From Streptomyces justiciae (GTDB taxonomy: Bacteria; Actinomycetota; Actinomycetes; Streptomycetales; Streptomycetaceae), in the NCBI RefSeq assembly GCF_015163075.1, contig NZ_JADDXU010000016.1:124001-188000 (forward strand): a stretch of DNA of 64,000 bases. The letters run 5' to 3'. Positions 15,126 to 23,900 of this stretch are shown here, piece by piece; within the stretch, counting starts at the first letter, position 1, and each line of letters starts with the position of its first letter. Both the position numbers and the translations under genes were made by a program. Under the pieces are notes generated by a model that did not search any database, was not told the DNA's origin, and saw only the letters and a program-made list of their open reading frames with translations.

Positions 15126-16619
15126 TCAGGAGCCGGACAGAGGGCGATACACCGTTAGTGCCTCGGGGAGCTTCTCCAGCGTCACCTCGCCCGCCACTTC
15201 GGTGACTTCGCCGTCGTAGGCGAGGAGCGTGCCCGGTGTCACGCCCGCCAGGCGCAGTCGGCTCACCTGGACGGCCGCGTGGACGGGGGAGCGGGTCAGC
15301 GGGCCGGCGAGGGCCGCGGCGAGCAGCCGGGTCGCGGGACGCCGGCCGCCGTGCACGACCCGTACGTCCAGCTGTCCGTCCGCGAGGTCGAGGCGGCGGC
15401 CCGGGGCCAGGCCCACCCGGTGGTAGGTGCCGTTGCCGACGAACAGCAGCCACAGCGGGCGGGTGCGGCCGCGGAACTCGGCCTCCAGCGGATGCCGGTC
15501 GGTGCGCAGCACGCGCAGGGCGGCGAGCACCCCGGCCGGCCAGCCGCCGATCCGGTGCGACCAGCGGTCCCGCACCCGCACCAGCTCCGGATACACACCC
15601 AGACTGCACGTGTTGAGGAAGATGCCGCGCGTCCCGGCACAGCGGAAGCGGCCCACGTCCACGCGTACCGCCTCGCCGCGCTGGACGGCCCGGCTCAGAT
15701 CGTTGACGCCTTCCACGCCCAAGTCGTAGGCGAAGTGGTTGAGCGTGCCGCCGGGCAGCACCGCGAGCGGCAGACCGTGGCGGAGGGCGACCTCGGCGGC
15801 CCTGTTCACCGTGCCGTCGCCGCCGCACACGCCGAGCACCCGCGCGTGCGCCGCCGCCTTCTCCAACTCCGCGAGCATGTCAGCGGGTTGGCATTCGACC
15901 AGCTCGGCCCGCGGCAGCGCGGCCTGGAGCGCCCGCACCCGCTCGGAGGTGCCCGCGGCGCTGTTCGCCACCACGACCAGCCCCTCGCCCTCGGGCAGCG
16001 CCGGCACCTCCGCGCGCGGCCGGGGCGGCGTACCGATCTGTGCGCGGGTCGGCACCAGACCCCGTACGGCGAACGCGGCGCCCGCACCCAGCAGGGCGCC
16101 CGCCAGCACATCGCTCGGGAAGTGCACGCCGGTGTAGACGCGGGACAGCGCCACCGACCAGGCGACCGGGCCCACCGCCGCGCCCCAGGACGGTGACTCC
16201 AACGCGACGCCCGTCGCGAACGCGGCAGCTGACGCGGAGTGCCCGGACGGGAACGACGTGGTGATCGGCTGCCGCTTCAGCTGCCGCACCAGCGGCACCG
16301 GGTCCAGGACCGGCCGGGGGCGGCGTACGGACCGCTTGCCGAGGGTGTTGATCGTCAGCGAGGCCAGGCCCAGCGAGGCCAGGCCGCGCGCGGCGGCCCG
16401 GCGGGCGCGCGGGGTGCGGCTCGCCGCCATCACGGCGCCGGCCGCGAACCACAGCACACCGTGGTTCGCGCTCCGGCTCAGCCGCGGCAGGACGGGTTCG
16501 GCGAGCGGCCAGTTCCGCTCGGCGGCGAACTCGAAGAGCCGGCAGTCGAGGGCCAGCAGCGCGTCGCGCACGGCGTGCCGGCCGGGCTTCGGGGCGGTGA
16601 GGTCCACGTCAGGGGTCAT
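15126..16619 (-). CDS. Fused PAP2 phosphatase and diacylglycerol-kinase-type lipid kinase
   Basis: A 497-residue two-domain protein. Residues ~1-205 are a PAP2 (lipid phosphate phosphatase) membrane domain with the three signature motifs KRSVRRPRP, PSGHSAS and SRVYTGVHFPSD, including the catalytic His. Residues ~215-497 are a diacylglycerol/sphingosine-kinase-type domain with the nucleotide motif GGDGTVN, PGGTLNHFA and a C-terminal DGEV. The combination suggests interconversion of phosphorylated and dephosphorylated lipids at the membrane. This fusion is recurrent in actinomycetes. The start lies nine bases from a GGGTACCC palindrome shared with the divergent phosphatase, but no matching -35 is visible on either strand. 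Confidence 0.92.
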   Translation of the reverse strand: MTPDVDLTAPKPGRHAVRDALLALDCRLFEFAAERNWPLAEPVLPRLSRSANHGVLWFAAGAVMAASRTPRARRAAARGLASLGLASLTINTLGKRSVRRPRPVLDPVPLVRQLKRQPITTSFPSGHSASAAAFATGVALESPSWGAAVGPVAWSVALSRVYTGVHFPSDVLAGALLGAGAAFAVRGLVPTRAQIGTPPRPRAEVPALPEGEGLVVVANSAAGTSERVRALQAALPRAELVECQPADMLAELEKAAAHARVLGVCGGDGTVNRAAEVALRHGLPLAVLPGGTLNHFAYDLGVEGVNDLSRAVQRGEAVRVDVGRFRCAGTRGIFLNTCSLGVYPELVRVRDRWSHRIGGWPAGVLAALRVLRTDRHPLEAEFRGRTRPLWLLFVGNGTYHRVGLAPGRRLDLADGQLDVRVVHGGRRPATRLLAAALAGPLTRSPVHAAVQVSRLRLAGVTPGTLLAYDGEVTEVAGEVTLEKLPEALTVYRPLSGS

Positions 16620-16687
16620 GCGCTGCCGGGTACCCTGAAGTGGCCGTTTCTTGTCCCGGGGCGGTCACGACAACGGAGGCTCACCGC

Positions 16688-17353
16688 ATGCGACTGCTCC
16701 TCGTCCGGCACGGCCAGACCCCGTCCAACGTCGACTTCCTCCTCGACACCGCGATCCCCGGCGCGGCCCTGACCCCGCTCGGCGAGCAGCAGGCGGCGGC
16801 GCTGCCCGAGGCCCTCGCCGACGAGGACATCGAGGCGCTCTACGCCTCCACCCTGGTGCGCACCCAGCTCACCGCCGCCCCGCTGGCCGCCGCCCGCGGC
16901 CTCGACGTCCTCGTCCGCGACGGCATCCGGGAGATCTCCGCCGGGGACCTGGAGATGCTGGACGGCTGGTCCGAGGCGGGCCGGACGTACATGGAGACCG
17001 TCTTCGCCTGGTCGGCCGGGGACACCGCGCGCCGCATGCCCGGCGGCGAGAACGGCGTGGAGGCCCTCGCCCGCTACGACTCCGTGATCGCCGAGGCCGC
17101 CGGCAGCGGCGCCGGGACCGTCGCCCTGGTCAGCCACGGCGCGGCGATCCGGATGTGGGTCGCGGCTCGCGCCGACAACGTGGACGTCGACTTCGCCGCC
17201 GCCCGCCCCCTGGACAACACCGGCGTGGTGGTCCTGGAGGGCTCGCCCGCCGACGGCTGGAAGGCCCTGACCTGGGCGGGCGCCGTCGTGGCGAGCACCG
17301 GCCCCGCGACCGAGGCCGGGCCCGCGGGCAGGCCTCTCGACGAGGTCGAATAA
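16688..17353 (+). CDS. Histidine phosphatase superfamily protein
   Basis: A 221-residue phosphoglycerate-mutase-like phosphatase. The catalytic RHG motif (LLLVRHGQTPSN) is at the N-terminus. The distal conserved Arg is in STLVRTQLTA, the acid residue is in the ISAGDLEMLDG region and the second catalytic His is in LVSHGAAIRM. The substrate cannot be deduced. The gene is divergent from the PAP2/lipid kinase gene. The ATG is the first to leave the family N-terminus intact. Confidence 0.9.
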   Translation: MRLLLVRHGQTPSNVDFLLDTAIPGAALTPLGEQQAAALPEALADEDIEALYASTLVRTQLTAAPLAAARGLDVLVRDGIREISAGDLEMLDGWSEAGRTYMETVFAWSAGDTARRMPGGENGVEALARYDSVIAEAAGSGAGTVALVSHGAAIRMWVAARADNVDVDFAAARPLDNTGVVVLEGSPADGWKALTWAGAVVASTGPATEAGPAGRPLDEVE

Positions 17354-17437
17354 CGGCTCCCGAGGCGGGGCAACGGTCTTCGACGCCGTCGATAACGGTT
17401 TGCCCGGCGTGCGCCCCGCCCCGCACAATGCGGCCTC

Positions 17438-19057
17438 ATGGGACATCTGGAAGCCGCGCACCTCGAGTACTACCTCCCTGACGGGAGGGCGTTGCTCGGC
17501 GACGTGTCCTTCCGGGTGGGCGAAGGGGCCGCCGTGGCCCTCGTCGGGCCCAACGGTGCCGGCAAGACCACCCTGCTGCGCCTGATCTCCGGCGAGCTGA
17601 AGCCGCACGGCGGCACCGTCACCGTCAGCGGCGGCCTCGGTGTGATGCGCCAGTTCGTGGGCTCCGTACGCGACGAGACGTCCGTGCGCGACCTGCTCGT
17701 GTCCGTCGCGTCGCCGCGCATCCGGGAGGCCGCGCAGGCCGTCGACCGGGCCGAGCACCTGATCATGACCGTCGACGACGAGGCCGCCCAGCTGAAGTAC
17801 GCGCAGGCCCTCGCCGACTGGGCGGAGGTGCGCGGGTACGAGGCGGAGACGCTGTGGGACATGTGCACCATGGCCGCGCTCGGGGTGCCGTACGAGAAGG
17901 CGCAGTTCCGCGAGGTGCGCACGCTCTCCGGCGGTGAGCAGAAACGGCTCGTGCTGGAGGCGCTCTTCCGCGGCACCGACCAGGTGCTCCTGCTCGACGA
18001 GCCGGACAACTACCTCGACGTGCCCGGCAAGCGCTGGCTGGAGGAGCGGCTGAAGGAGACCCGCAAGACGGTCCTCTTCGTCTCCCACGACCGCGAACTC
18101 CTCGCCCGCGCCGCCGAGAAGATCGTCTCCGTGGAGCCCTCGCCCGCGGGCGCCGACGCCTGGGTGCACGGCGGCGGGTTCGCCACCTACCACGAGGCAC
18201 GGCAGGAACGCTTCGCCCGCTTCGAGGAGTTGCGCCGCCGCTGGGACGAGAAGCACGCCCAGCTGAAGAAGCTGGTGCTGAATCTCCGTCAGGCGGCCTC
18301 CATCAGCCATGAGCTGGCCTCCCGCTACCAGGCCGCCCAGACCCGGCTGCGCAAGTTCGAGGAGGCGGGCCCGCCGCCGGAGCCGCCGCGCGAGCAGGAC
18401 ATCAAGATGCGGATCAAGGGCGGCCGTACCGGCGTACGGGCCGTCACCTGCGCGGGACTCGAGCTCACCGGCCTGATGAAGCCCTTCGACCTGGAGGTCT
18501 TCTACGGCGAGCGGGTCGCCGTCCTCGGCTCCAACGGCTCCGGCAAGTCGCACTTCCTGCGGCTGCTGGCCGGGGAGGAGGTCGCGCACACCGGGCAGTG
18601 GAAGCTGGGCGCGCGGGTCGTGCCCGGGCACTTCGCCCAGACGCACGCGCACCCCGAGCTCCTGGGCCGGGGGCTGCTCGACATCCTGTGGACCGAGCAC
18701 TCCCAGGACCGGGGCGCGGCGATGTCCCGGCTGCGCCGCTACGAGCTGACGAACCAGGCCGAGCAGAGCTTCGACCGCCTCTCCGGCGGCCAGCAGGCCC
18801 GCTTCCAGATCCTCCTGCTGGAGCTCCAGGGCGTTACCGCGCTGCTGCTGGACGAGCCCACGGACAACCTGGACCTGGAGTCCGCCGAGGCCCTCCAGGA
18901 GGGCCTGGAGGCCTTCGACGGCACCGTCCTCGCGGTGACCCACGACCGCTGGTTCGCCCGCTCCTTCGACCGCTACCTGGTCTTCGGCAGCGACGGCCGC
19001 GTCCGCGAGACACCGGAGCCGGTGTGGGACGAGCGGCGGGTGGAGCGGGTGCGCTAG
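17438..19057 (+). CDS. ABC-F family ATPase
   Basis: A 539-residue soluble protein with two ABC ATPase domains and no membrane segment, the layout of ABC-F translation factors. Domain 1 has Walker A GPNGAGKTT, signature LSGGEQKR, Walker B LLLDEPDNYLD and switch VSHDR. Domain 2 has GSNGSGKSH, LSGGQQAR, LLLDEPTDNLD and VTHDR. A charged inter-domain linker (about 265-320) corresponds to the P-site tRNA interaction motif. ABC-F proteins either regulate ribosomes or protect them from antibiotics; which applies here is not visible. A possible vegetative promoter is TTGCCC-N18-CACAAT. The gene runs convergently into a release-factor-like gene. Confidence 0.92.
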   Translation: MGHLEAAHLEYYLPDGRALLGDVSFRVGEGAAVALVGPNGAGKTTLLRLISGELKPHGGTVTVSGGLGVMRQFVGSVRDETSVRDLLVSVASPRIREAAQAVDRAEHLIMTVDDEAAQLKYAQALADWAEVRGYEAETLWDMCTMAALGVPYEKAQFREVRTLSGGEQKRLVLEALFRGTDQVLLLDEPDNYLDVPGKRWLEERLKETRKTVLFVSHDRELLARAAEKIVSVEPSPAGADAWVHGGGFATYHEARQERFARFEELRRRWDEKHAQLKKLVLNLRQAASISHELASRYQAAQTRLRKFEEAGPPPEPPREQDIKMRIKGGRTGVRAVTCAGLELTGLMKPFDLEVFYGERVAVLGSNGSGKSHFLRLLAGEEVAHTGQWKLGARVVPGHFAQTHAHPELLGRGLLDILWTEHSQDRGAAMSRLRRYELTNQAEQSFDRLSGGQQARFQILLLELQGVTALLLDEPTDNLDLESAEALQEGLEAFDGTVLAVTHDRWFARSFDRYLVFGSDGRVRETPEPVWDERRVERVR

Positions 19058-19070
19058 CCCGGCGCGGCGG

Positions 19071-20177
19071 TCACTTCCAGCGCAGCAGCGCGCCCATGCC
19101 GCCCGGGAGCACCTCGTCGCCCGGCTCGGTGAGCGCGAGCGCCGTGGCGTCCGTCGTGACCGCCGCCCGCATCAGGGCGTCGTCCGCGCGGGCCGCCCAC
19201 GAGTTCTGCTCGCCGAGGATCTTCAGTTCGGTCCGGCGGGTGGCCAGCTGGTCGGGGTCCTCGCCGATCCACACGTCCCGGTGCAGGTCGGGTCCGCCCG
19301 GGCGGACCAGGAGCTCCGCGATCCGGTGCTCACGGGCCGCCTCCACCAGCTCGGGAAGGCTCTCGACGGCACCGGCGCGGCCCGCCTCGTCCGGGGTGCG
19401 GGCCCCGAGGAAGCGCTCCAGCTCCGCCTCGGCACGCCGGCGTACATGATCGGCGCGGACCTCCTCGACGTCGTCGTCCAGGAGCCGGCTGCCGGTGCCG
19501 TGCTCGGTCTCCGCCACGAGGTCCTTGATCCGCTGCGGCAGCCGCTCGTGCACCTCACGGCGCTCGCGCAGATCCCCGACGAGAACCAGCAGGTCGGCGC
19601 CGGTCTCCTCCTGGCAGACGGTGAGCGCGTCGGCGATCTCCGCCGCGTTGTGCTCCCAGGTGTTCTCCACCTTCAGCTGGAAGTGCCGCTCGGACCAGTC
19701 CACCGTGCTCGTGCGGTGCACCGGCCACTGCCGGCCCGCCACCGCCCCGGCCGGCCGCCGCTCCACCGCGCTGCGCAGCTCGAAGTCGGCGCCCCTGCGG
19801 TTGACGTAGGCGACGACGCACACCGGGTTCTCCCCGGCCAGCTCCAGCAGCGGTGCCGTACGGGGCAGCGGCGCCCAGTGGGCGGTGCTGTCGCCCGGTG
19901 GTTCCTGGGCCAGCACGGGATCGAGGACCACCTCGCCCGCCCGGGCGAAGAGGGCCCTGCCGTACCGGTCGGGGGAGTGGCGCAGATCCTCGATCGCGCT
20001 CTCCACGGCCCGGCAGGTGGCGTCGTCCGCGCCCTGCCCGGCCAGCTCGCGGGCCATCGCGGCGGCCGTCAGGTGCAGCGCGTGCGCGGTGTCTTCCGCG
20101 TGCCGGGACGTGTCGACGTATACGGAGGCCCAGGGGCCCGGATGTTCGTAGAGTGGGTGCAGATAGGCGAGATCCAT
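19071..20177 (-). CDS. baeRF-type release-factor-like protein (Rv2629 family)
   Basis: A 368-residue protein resembling the bacterial archaeo-eukaryotic release factor families (baeRF), including mycobacterial Rv2629. An N-terminal domain (MDLAYLHPLYEHPGPWASVY, VDTSRH) is followed by an eRF1-domain-2-like region (LLVLVGDLRERREVHERLP) and an L7Ae-like C-terminal domain (IAELLVRPGG, ADDALMRAAVTTDATALAL). Members are thought to act in ribosome rescue or peptidyl-tRNA hydrolysis in stress and dormancy. A canonical GGQ is not evident. A SigB-type promoter (GTGT-N15-GGGTAC) precedes it by 55 bp. Confidence 0.78.
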   Translation of the reverse strand: MDLAYLHPLYEHPGPWASVYVDTSRHAEDTAHALHLTAAAMARELAGQGADDATCRAVESAIEDLRHSPDRYGRALFARAGEVVLDPVLAQEPPGDSTAHWAPLPRTAPLLELAGENPVCVVAYVNRRGADFELRSAVERRPAGAVAGRQWPVHRTSTVDWSERHFQLKVENTWEHNAAEIADALTVCQEETGADLLVLVGDLRERREVHERLPQRIKDLVAETEHGTGSRLLDDDVEEVRADHVRRRAEAELERFLGARTPDEAGRAGAVESLPELVEAAREHRIAELLVRPGGPDLHRDVWIGEDPDQLATRRTELKILGEQNSWAARADDALMRAAVTTDATALALTEPGDEVLPGGMGALLRWK

Positions 20178-20231
20178 GGTTCTCTCCCGGATTCCGCTCG
20201 GAGGCAGTGCTCAGTAGTGCTCACCGGGCGG

Positions 20232-20256
20232 GTACCCGAACCCCATGAACGAACAC
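20232..20256 (-). promoter_or_regulatory. SigB-type promoter for the baeRF gene
   Basis: Minus-strand GTGT, 15 bases, GGGTAC, 55 bp before the ATG. The -35 lies inside the start of the divergent DUF6158 gene. Confidence 0.6.
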
Positions 20257-20523
20257 GAAGAGTGGGACACCGCCATGACCGGAGTCGACCCCAGCCGCCT
20301 GGACGATCAGCAGCTCATGAAAGAGCTGGAGAACATCCACCGCACGCGCCACGACACCCTGCTCTACGGGTCGAGCGACGCGCTGCGCGCCCACAACGGC
20401 CGGATGGCCGAGCTGGAGGGCGAGTACCTGCGGCGCAACCCGCAGCGCCCGGTCGCCGCGGGCCGCACGCGGGCGGGGGCCCGGGAGCGGGGCCGCGGGG
20501 CCGCGGAGACGCCCCGCGTCTGA
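20245..20523 (+). CDS. DUF6158-like small protein
   Basis: A 92-residue polar, helical protein recognised from other streptomycetes by the block MTGVDPSRLDDQQLMKELE and the later ALRAHNGRMAELEGEYLRR. The C-terminal ~25 residues are Arg/Gly/Ala-rich. The conserved block begins at an internal ATG (20275), so the true start may be there; the upstream ATG has no clear ribosome binding site. It is divergent from the baeRF gene and shares its GGGTACCC box. Function unknown. Confidence 0.7.
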   Translation: MNEHEEWDTAMTGVDPSRLDDQQLMKELENIHRTRHDTLLYGSSDALRAHNGRMAELEGEYLRRNPQRPVAAGRTRAGARERGRGAAETPRV

Positions 20524-20553
20524 CCCGGTCGACCCGTCCCGGCCGCCGCCATG

Positions 20554-20574
20554 GGCCCGCCTCAGCAGCGGGCC
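20554..20574 (-). terminator. Hairpin at the 3' end of the catalase gene
   Basis: GGCCCGC-N7-GCGGGCC overlaps the catalase stop codon; it could terminate transcription from both sides between convergent genes. Confidence 0.4.
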
Positions 20575-22658
20575 GGTGGCCGGTCCCAGTGGCGGTGGGC
20601 GGCGACGGCCGTGACGAAGGCCCGCAGGAACTCCTCGCTCGCCGGGCCGGGAGAGGTGTCCGTGACCACGCCCTGGTCGGCGACCACCTGATGGAACTCC
20701 GCGGACAGCCGCACCCCCTCCGGCTCCAGCGCCGTCACCACCCCGACCCCCGAGCCGAGCGCGCCGACCGGCTTGCCGTGCCGGTAGGCGTCCCGCACGA
20801 AGCGCATCGCGTCCTGGTCGGAGACGGTCGGCGGGGTGCCCACCGGACCGCCGGGCAGCAGGACGGCGTCGTAGAGCACGGAGGCCACGGTCGGCAGCGC
20901 GCGGTCGACCTTGTACGGTTCGCCGTCGGCGCCCGTGACGGTGCCGTCCCGCGGAGCCAGCGCCTCGACGATGGCGCCCTCGGCGGTCAGCGCCTCCTTC
21001 ACCGACGTCACCTGCTCGCCGTCCACGCCGTCGGCCACCAGCACCGCGATCTGCCGGGTGCGGATCGAGCCGTCGCCGCGCAGTGAGTCCAGACTCAGCG
21101 CGGGGGAGAGCACCTTGTTCGGGGCCGCCTCGGCGGGGGCCGGTTCCGGCACCCCGACGCCTTCGGCCACCGCGGCCGCCAACTCGCCGTTCACGTGGGC
21201 CAGTTGCTCGACGGTACGGGCTCGTACGCTCATCGCGTCGACCTTGCCGAGCTCGAACCGGAAGGCGTCCACGATGTGCTGCCGCTCCCAGGGCGCCATG
21301 CTGTGCCAGAACAGGGCGGGCTGGCTGTAGTGGTCCTGGAAACTCGGGCTGCGACGGCGGATCTTGGCGCCGTCGACGCGCTCCGCGTAGTGCGTGTAGG
21401 CGTGGCCGTCGACGCCCGCGTGCGCCGGGCAGCCGCCGCCGAGGGAGTTCGGGAAGTAGTTCGTGCCGCTGTGAATCTTGCTCTGGCCGTACCCGTCACG
21501 CTGGTTCGTCCGCACCGGTGCCACCGGCCGGTTCACCGGCAGCTGCGCGAAGTTGGGGCCGCCCAGCCGGATCAACTGCGTGTCCAGATAGGAGAAGTTG
21601 CGGGCCTGGAGCAGCGGGTCGTTGGTGAAGTCGATGCCGGGGACCACGTTGGCCGTGTGGAAGGCCACCTGCTCGGTCTCGGCGAAGAAATTCTCCGGGT
21701 TGCGGTCCAGCACCATCCGGCCGATCGGCCGGACCGGCACCTGCTCCTCCGGGATGAGCTTCGTGGCGTCCAGCAGATCGAAGTCGAAGGCGAACTCGTC
21801 CTCCTCCGGCACGAGTTGGACGCCCAGCTCCCACTCCGGGTACTCGCCCGCCTCGATCGCGTCCCACAGGTCACCCCGGTTGAAGTCGGGATTGCGGCCC
21901 TGGCACTCCTGCGCCTCGTCCCACACCAGCGAGTGCGCGCCCAGCTTCGGCTTCCAGTGGAACTTCACGAACGTGCCGCGCCCCTCGGCGTTCACGAACC
22001 GGAAGGTGTGCACGCCGAAGCCCTGCATCATGCGGTAGCTGCGCGGGATCGCCCGGTCCGACATCAGCCACATGATCGCGTGCAGCGTCTCCGGCTGGAG
22101 CGACACGAAGTCCCACAGGGTGTCGTGGGCCGAGGCACCGGTCGGGATGTCGTTGTGCGGCTCCGGCTTCACCGCGTGCACGAAGTCCGGGAACTTGATG
22201 CCGTCCTGGATGAAGAAGACCGGGAAGTTGTTGCCGACCAGGTCGTAATTGCCCTCGGACGTATAGAACTTGGTGGCGAAGCCGCGCACGTCCCGCACGG
22301 TGTCCGCGGAGCCCTTCGGGCCCTGCACGGTCGAGAACCGCACGAAGACCGGCGTCCGTACGGCCGGGTCCTGGAGGAAGGCCGCGCGGGTGAACTCCGC
22401 GCAGGACTCGTACGGTTCGAAGTACCCGTAGGCGCCCGCGCCCCGCGCGTGCACCACCCGCTCCGGGATGCGCTCGTGGTCGAAGCGGGTGAGCTTCTCC
22501 CGGAAGTGGAAGTCCTCCATCAGGGTCGGGCCGCGCTCCCCGGCGGCGAGCGAGTCGTCGGTGTGGTCGACCTCCACGCCCTGGTCGGTGGTGAGCGGGC
22601 CGGCCGTGGGGTCGTCCGCACGGAATCCGTCGCGCTGCTGCTGCTTGCGGTCCGTCAT
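20562..22658 (-). CDS. katE: Large-subunit catalase (clade 2, KatE/HPII type)
   Basis: A 698-residue monofunctional haem catalase that disproportionates hydrogen peroxide. The catalytic His is in RIPERVVHARGAGAYGYF (His70), the Asn in VGNNFPVFFIQD, and the haem-proximal Tyr in RNFSYLDTQL. The extra ~150 C-terminal residues (from RQIAVLVADGVDGEQV) form the flavodoxin/DJ-1-like domain that defines large-subunit catalases. It is preceded by a DJ-1/PfpI gene whose stop overlaps its ATG by one base, so both are translated from one message. Confidence 0.95.
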   Translation of the reverse strand: MTDRKQQQRDGFRADDPTAGPLTTDQGVEVDHTDDSLAAGERGPTLMEDFHFREKLTRFDHERIPERVVHARGAGAYGYFEPYESCAEFTRAAFLQDPAVRTPVFVRFSTVQGPKGSADTVRDVRGFATKFYTSEGNYDLVGNNFPVFFIQDGIKFPDFVHAVKPEPHNDIPTGASAHDTLWDFVSLQPETLHAIMWLMSDRAIPRSYRMMQGFGVHTFRFVNAEGRGTFVKFHWKPKLGAHSLVWDEAQECQGRNPDFNRGDLWDAIEAGEYPEWELGVQLVPEEDEFAFDFDLLDATKLIPEEQVPVRPIGRMVLDRNPENFFAETEQVAFHTANVVPGIDFTNDPLLQARNFSYLDTQLIRLGGPNFAQLPVNRPVAPVRTNQRDGYGQSKIHSGTNYFPNSLGGGCPAHAGVDGHAYTHYAERVDGAKIRRRSPSFQDHYSQPALFWHSMAPWERQHIVDAFRFELGKVDAMSVRARTVEQLAHVNGELAAAVAEGVGVPEPAPAEAAPNKVLSPALSLDSLRGDGSIRTRQIAVLVADGVDGEQVTSVKEALTAEGAIVEALAPRDGTVTGADGEPYKVDRALPTVASVLYDAVLLPGGPVGTPPTVSDQDAMRFVRDAYRHGKPVGALGSGVGVVTALEPEGVRLSAEFHQVVADQGVVTDTSPGPASEEFLRAFVTAVAAHRHWDRPPARC

Positions 22659-23200
22659 CAGGCGGCCTCCCTCGTGAAGACCTCAAGGAACGTCTCGCAG
22701 AACGCCTTCAGGTCGTCCGGCTTACGGCTGGTGACCAGCTTGTTCGGGCCGTGGTCGCAGACCTTGACCTGCTCGTCGACCCAACTGCCGCCCGCGTTGC
22801 GGATGTCGGTCCGCAGACTCGGCCAGGAGGTCAGCACCCGGCCCCGGACCACGTCCGCCTCGACCAGCGTCCACGGGGCGTGGCAGATCGCCGCGACGGG
22901 CCGGCCCTGGTCGAAGAAGTCCCGTACGAAACCGACCGCCTTCTCGTCGGTCCGCAGGAAGTCCGGGTTGGCGACCCCGCCGGGCAGCACCAGTCCGTCG
23001 AAGGAGTCGGCGGACGTCTCGCCCACGACCTCCTGCACGGGGAAGGTGTCCGCCTTGTCGAGGTGCTCGAACGCCTGGATCTTCCCGGACTTGGTCGACA
23101 CCAGCACGGGTTCGTGCCCCGCGTCCACGGCGGCCTTCCACGGGTCGGTGAGCTCGATCTGCTCGACGCCTTCGGGTGCGGTCAGGAATGCGATGCGCAT
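22658..23200 (-). CDS. DJ-1/PfpI family glutamine-amidotransferase-like protein
   Basis: A 180-residue DJ-1/PfpI protein with an N-terminal Rossmann-like strand (IAFLTAPEGVEQIEL), VLPGGVANPD, and the nucleophile elbow AICHAPW, the typical cysteine site of this family. Members act as stress proteases, deglycases or chaperones; the precise activity is unknown. It is coupled to katE, whose C-terminal domain shares the same fold. The ribosome binding site AAAGGA lies in a sequence that is a near-copy of the upstream gene's 3' end. Confidence 0.9.
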   Translation of the reverse strand: MRIAFLTAPEGVEQIELTDPWKAAVDAGHEPVLVSTKSGKIQAFEHLDKADTFPVQEVVGETSADSFDGLVLPGGVANPDFLRTDEKAVGFVRDFFDQGRPVAAICHAPWTLVEADVVRGRVLTSWPSLRTDIRNAGGSWVDEQVKVCDHGPNKLVTSRKPDDLKAFCETFLEVFTREAA

Positions 23201-23205
23201 GATGT

Positions 23206-23265
23206 CTCAACGTCCTTTCGTGGCACCCCGTCTCAGCGGTGCCTCAACGTTCCTTCGTGGCACGC
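23206..23265 (-). repeat. Two ~22-bp direct repeats around the PfpI leader
   Basis: CTCAACGTCCTTTCGTGGCACCC (23206-23228) and CTCAACGTTCCTTCGTGGCACGC (23243-23265) are offset by 37 bases. One copy is the stop region of the upstream membrane-protein gene. The other supplies the AAAGGA ribosome binding site of the PfpI gene. Confidence 0.8.
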
Positions 23266-23900
23266 CAGTGAGCCTCGTCGCTCGTCGCGCGCTTCTTGCT
23301 CCGCTTCGCCGCGCGTCGGCAGCGCGGCAGTTCCTCTCCGTACGGCAGCAGCACACAGGCGCCGATCGCGGCCGTGATGCCCGCGATGTAGCCGCGGGAC
23401 AGCTGCGGGCGGCGCGGCACCAGCCGCCAGGCGTCCGGATCGCCCCGGCCGCCGCGCAGCAGGGACCGCACCTGGTCGGCGTGCAGACACATCAGGGAGG
23501 CCAGCGCACCGAACGGCAGCGACTCCAGGAAACTGTGGATGTGCTGCTCGACCGGCCTGACCTCGCGCTCGCTGCGCACGGCGGTCCGTACGTCCCACAG
23601 CGCGGTGGCCTCGTGCACCGCGGCGCCGCCCAACTGCACGGCCAGCAGCGCCGGGTTGACCTCGTAACGCAGGGTGGCCGCGATCGGGATGCCGACCTCC
23701 GCCATCATCAGCGAGTGGATCAGCGACTCCTTGGTGCCCGCGGTGTCCTCGATGCGGGTCCGCCGGTGCATGACCCAGTCGGCGAGACCGGGCACGAACC
23801 AGCCGGGCAGCAGCCCGTAGAGCAGATACCTGGTGGTGACCTCGCGAACGTCCACGGCGCTGCCGTAGGCACTGATCCGTGCGGCCTGGTCGCGGCTCAC
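23244..23900 (-). CDS. Conserved His/Glu-rich membrane protein
   Basis: A 218-residue protein that I cannot name. It has several hydrophobic segments (around 25-45, 70-110 and 135-155, and IAGITAAIGACVLLPYG near 180). Polar residues repeat in a metal-site-like pattern: HRRTRIEDTAG, KESLIHSLMMAEVGIPI, RYEVN, VHEATALWD, and VEQHIHSFLESLPF. The spacing of Glu and His across helices resembles membrane di-iron proteins, but this is inference. GTG 23900 overlaps the CBS gene stop (GTGA), giving tight coupling. The C-terminus is basic (RRAAKRSKKR). Confidence 0.75.
   Translation of the reverse strand: MSRDQAARISAYGSAVDVREVTTRYLLYGLLPGWFVPGLADWVMHRRTRIEDTAGTKESLIHSLMMAEVGIPIAATLRYEVNPALLAVQLGGAAVHEATALWDVRTAVRSEREVRPVEQHIHSFLESLPFGALASLMCLHADQVRSLLRGGRGDPDAWRLVPRRPQLSRGYIAGITAAIGACVLLPYGEELPRCRRAAKRSKKRATSDEAHWRATKER

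Noticed and set aside
16628..16635. GGGTACCC palindrome between the PAP2 fusion and the histidine phosphatase as a SigB promoter
   Set aside because: No GNNT at 14-16 bases on either strand, so only the -10-like half is present.
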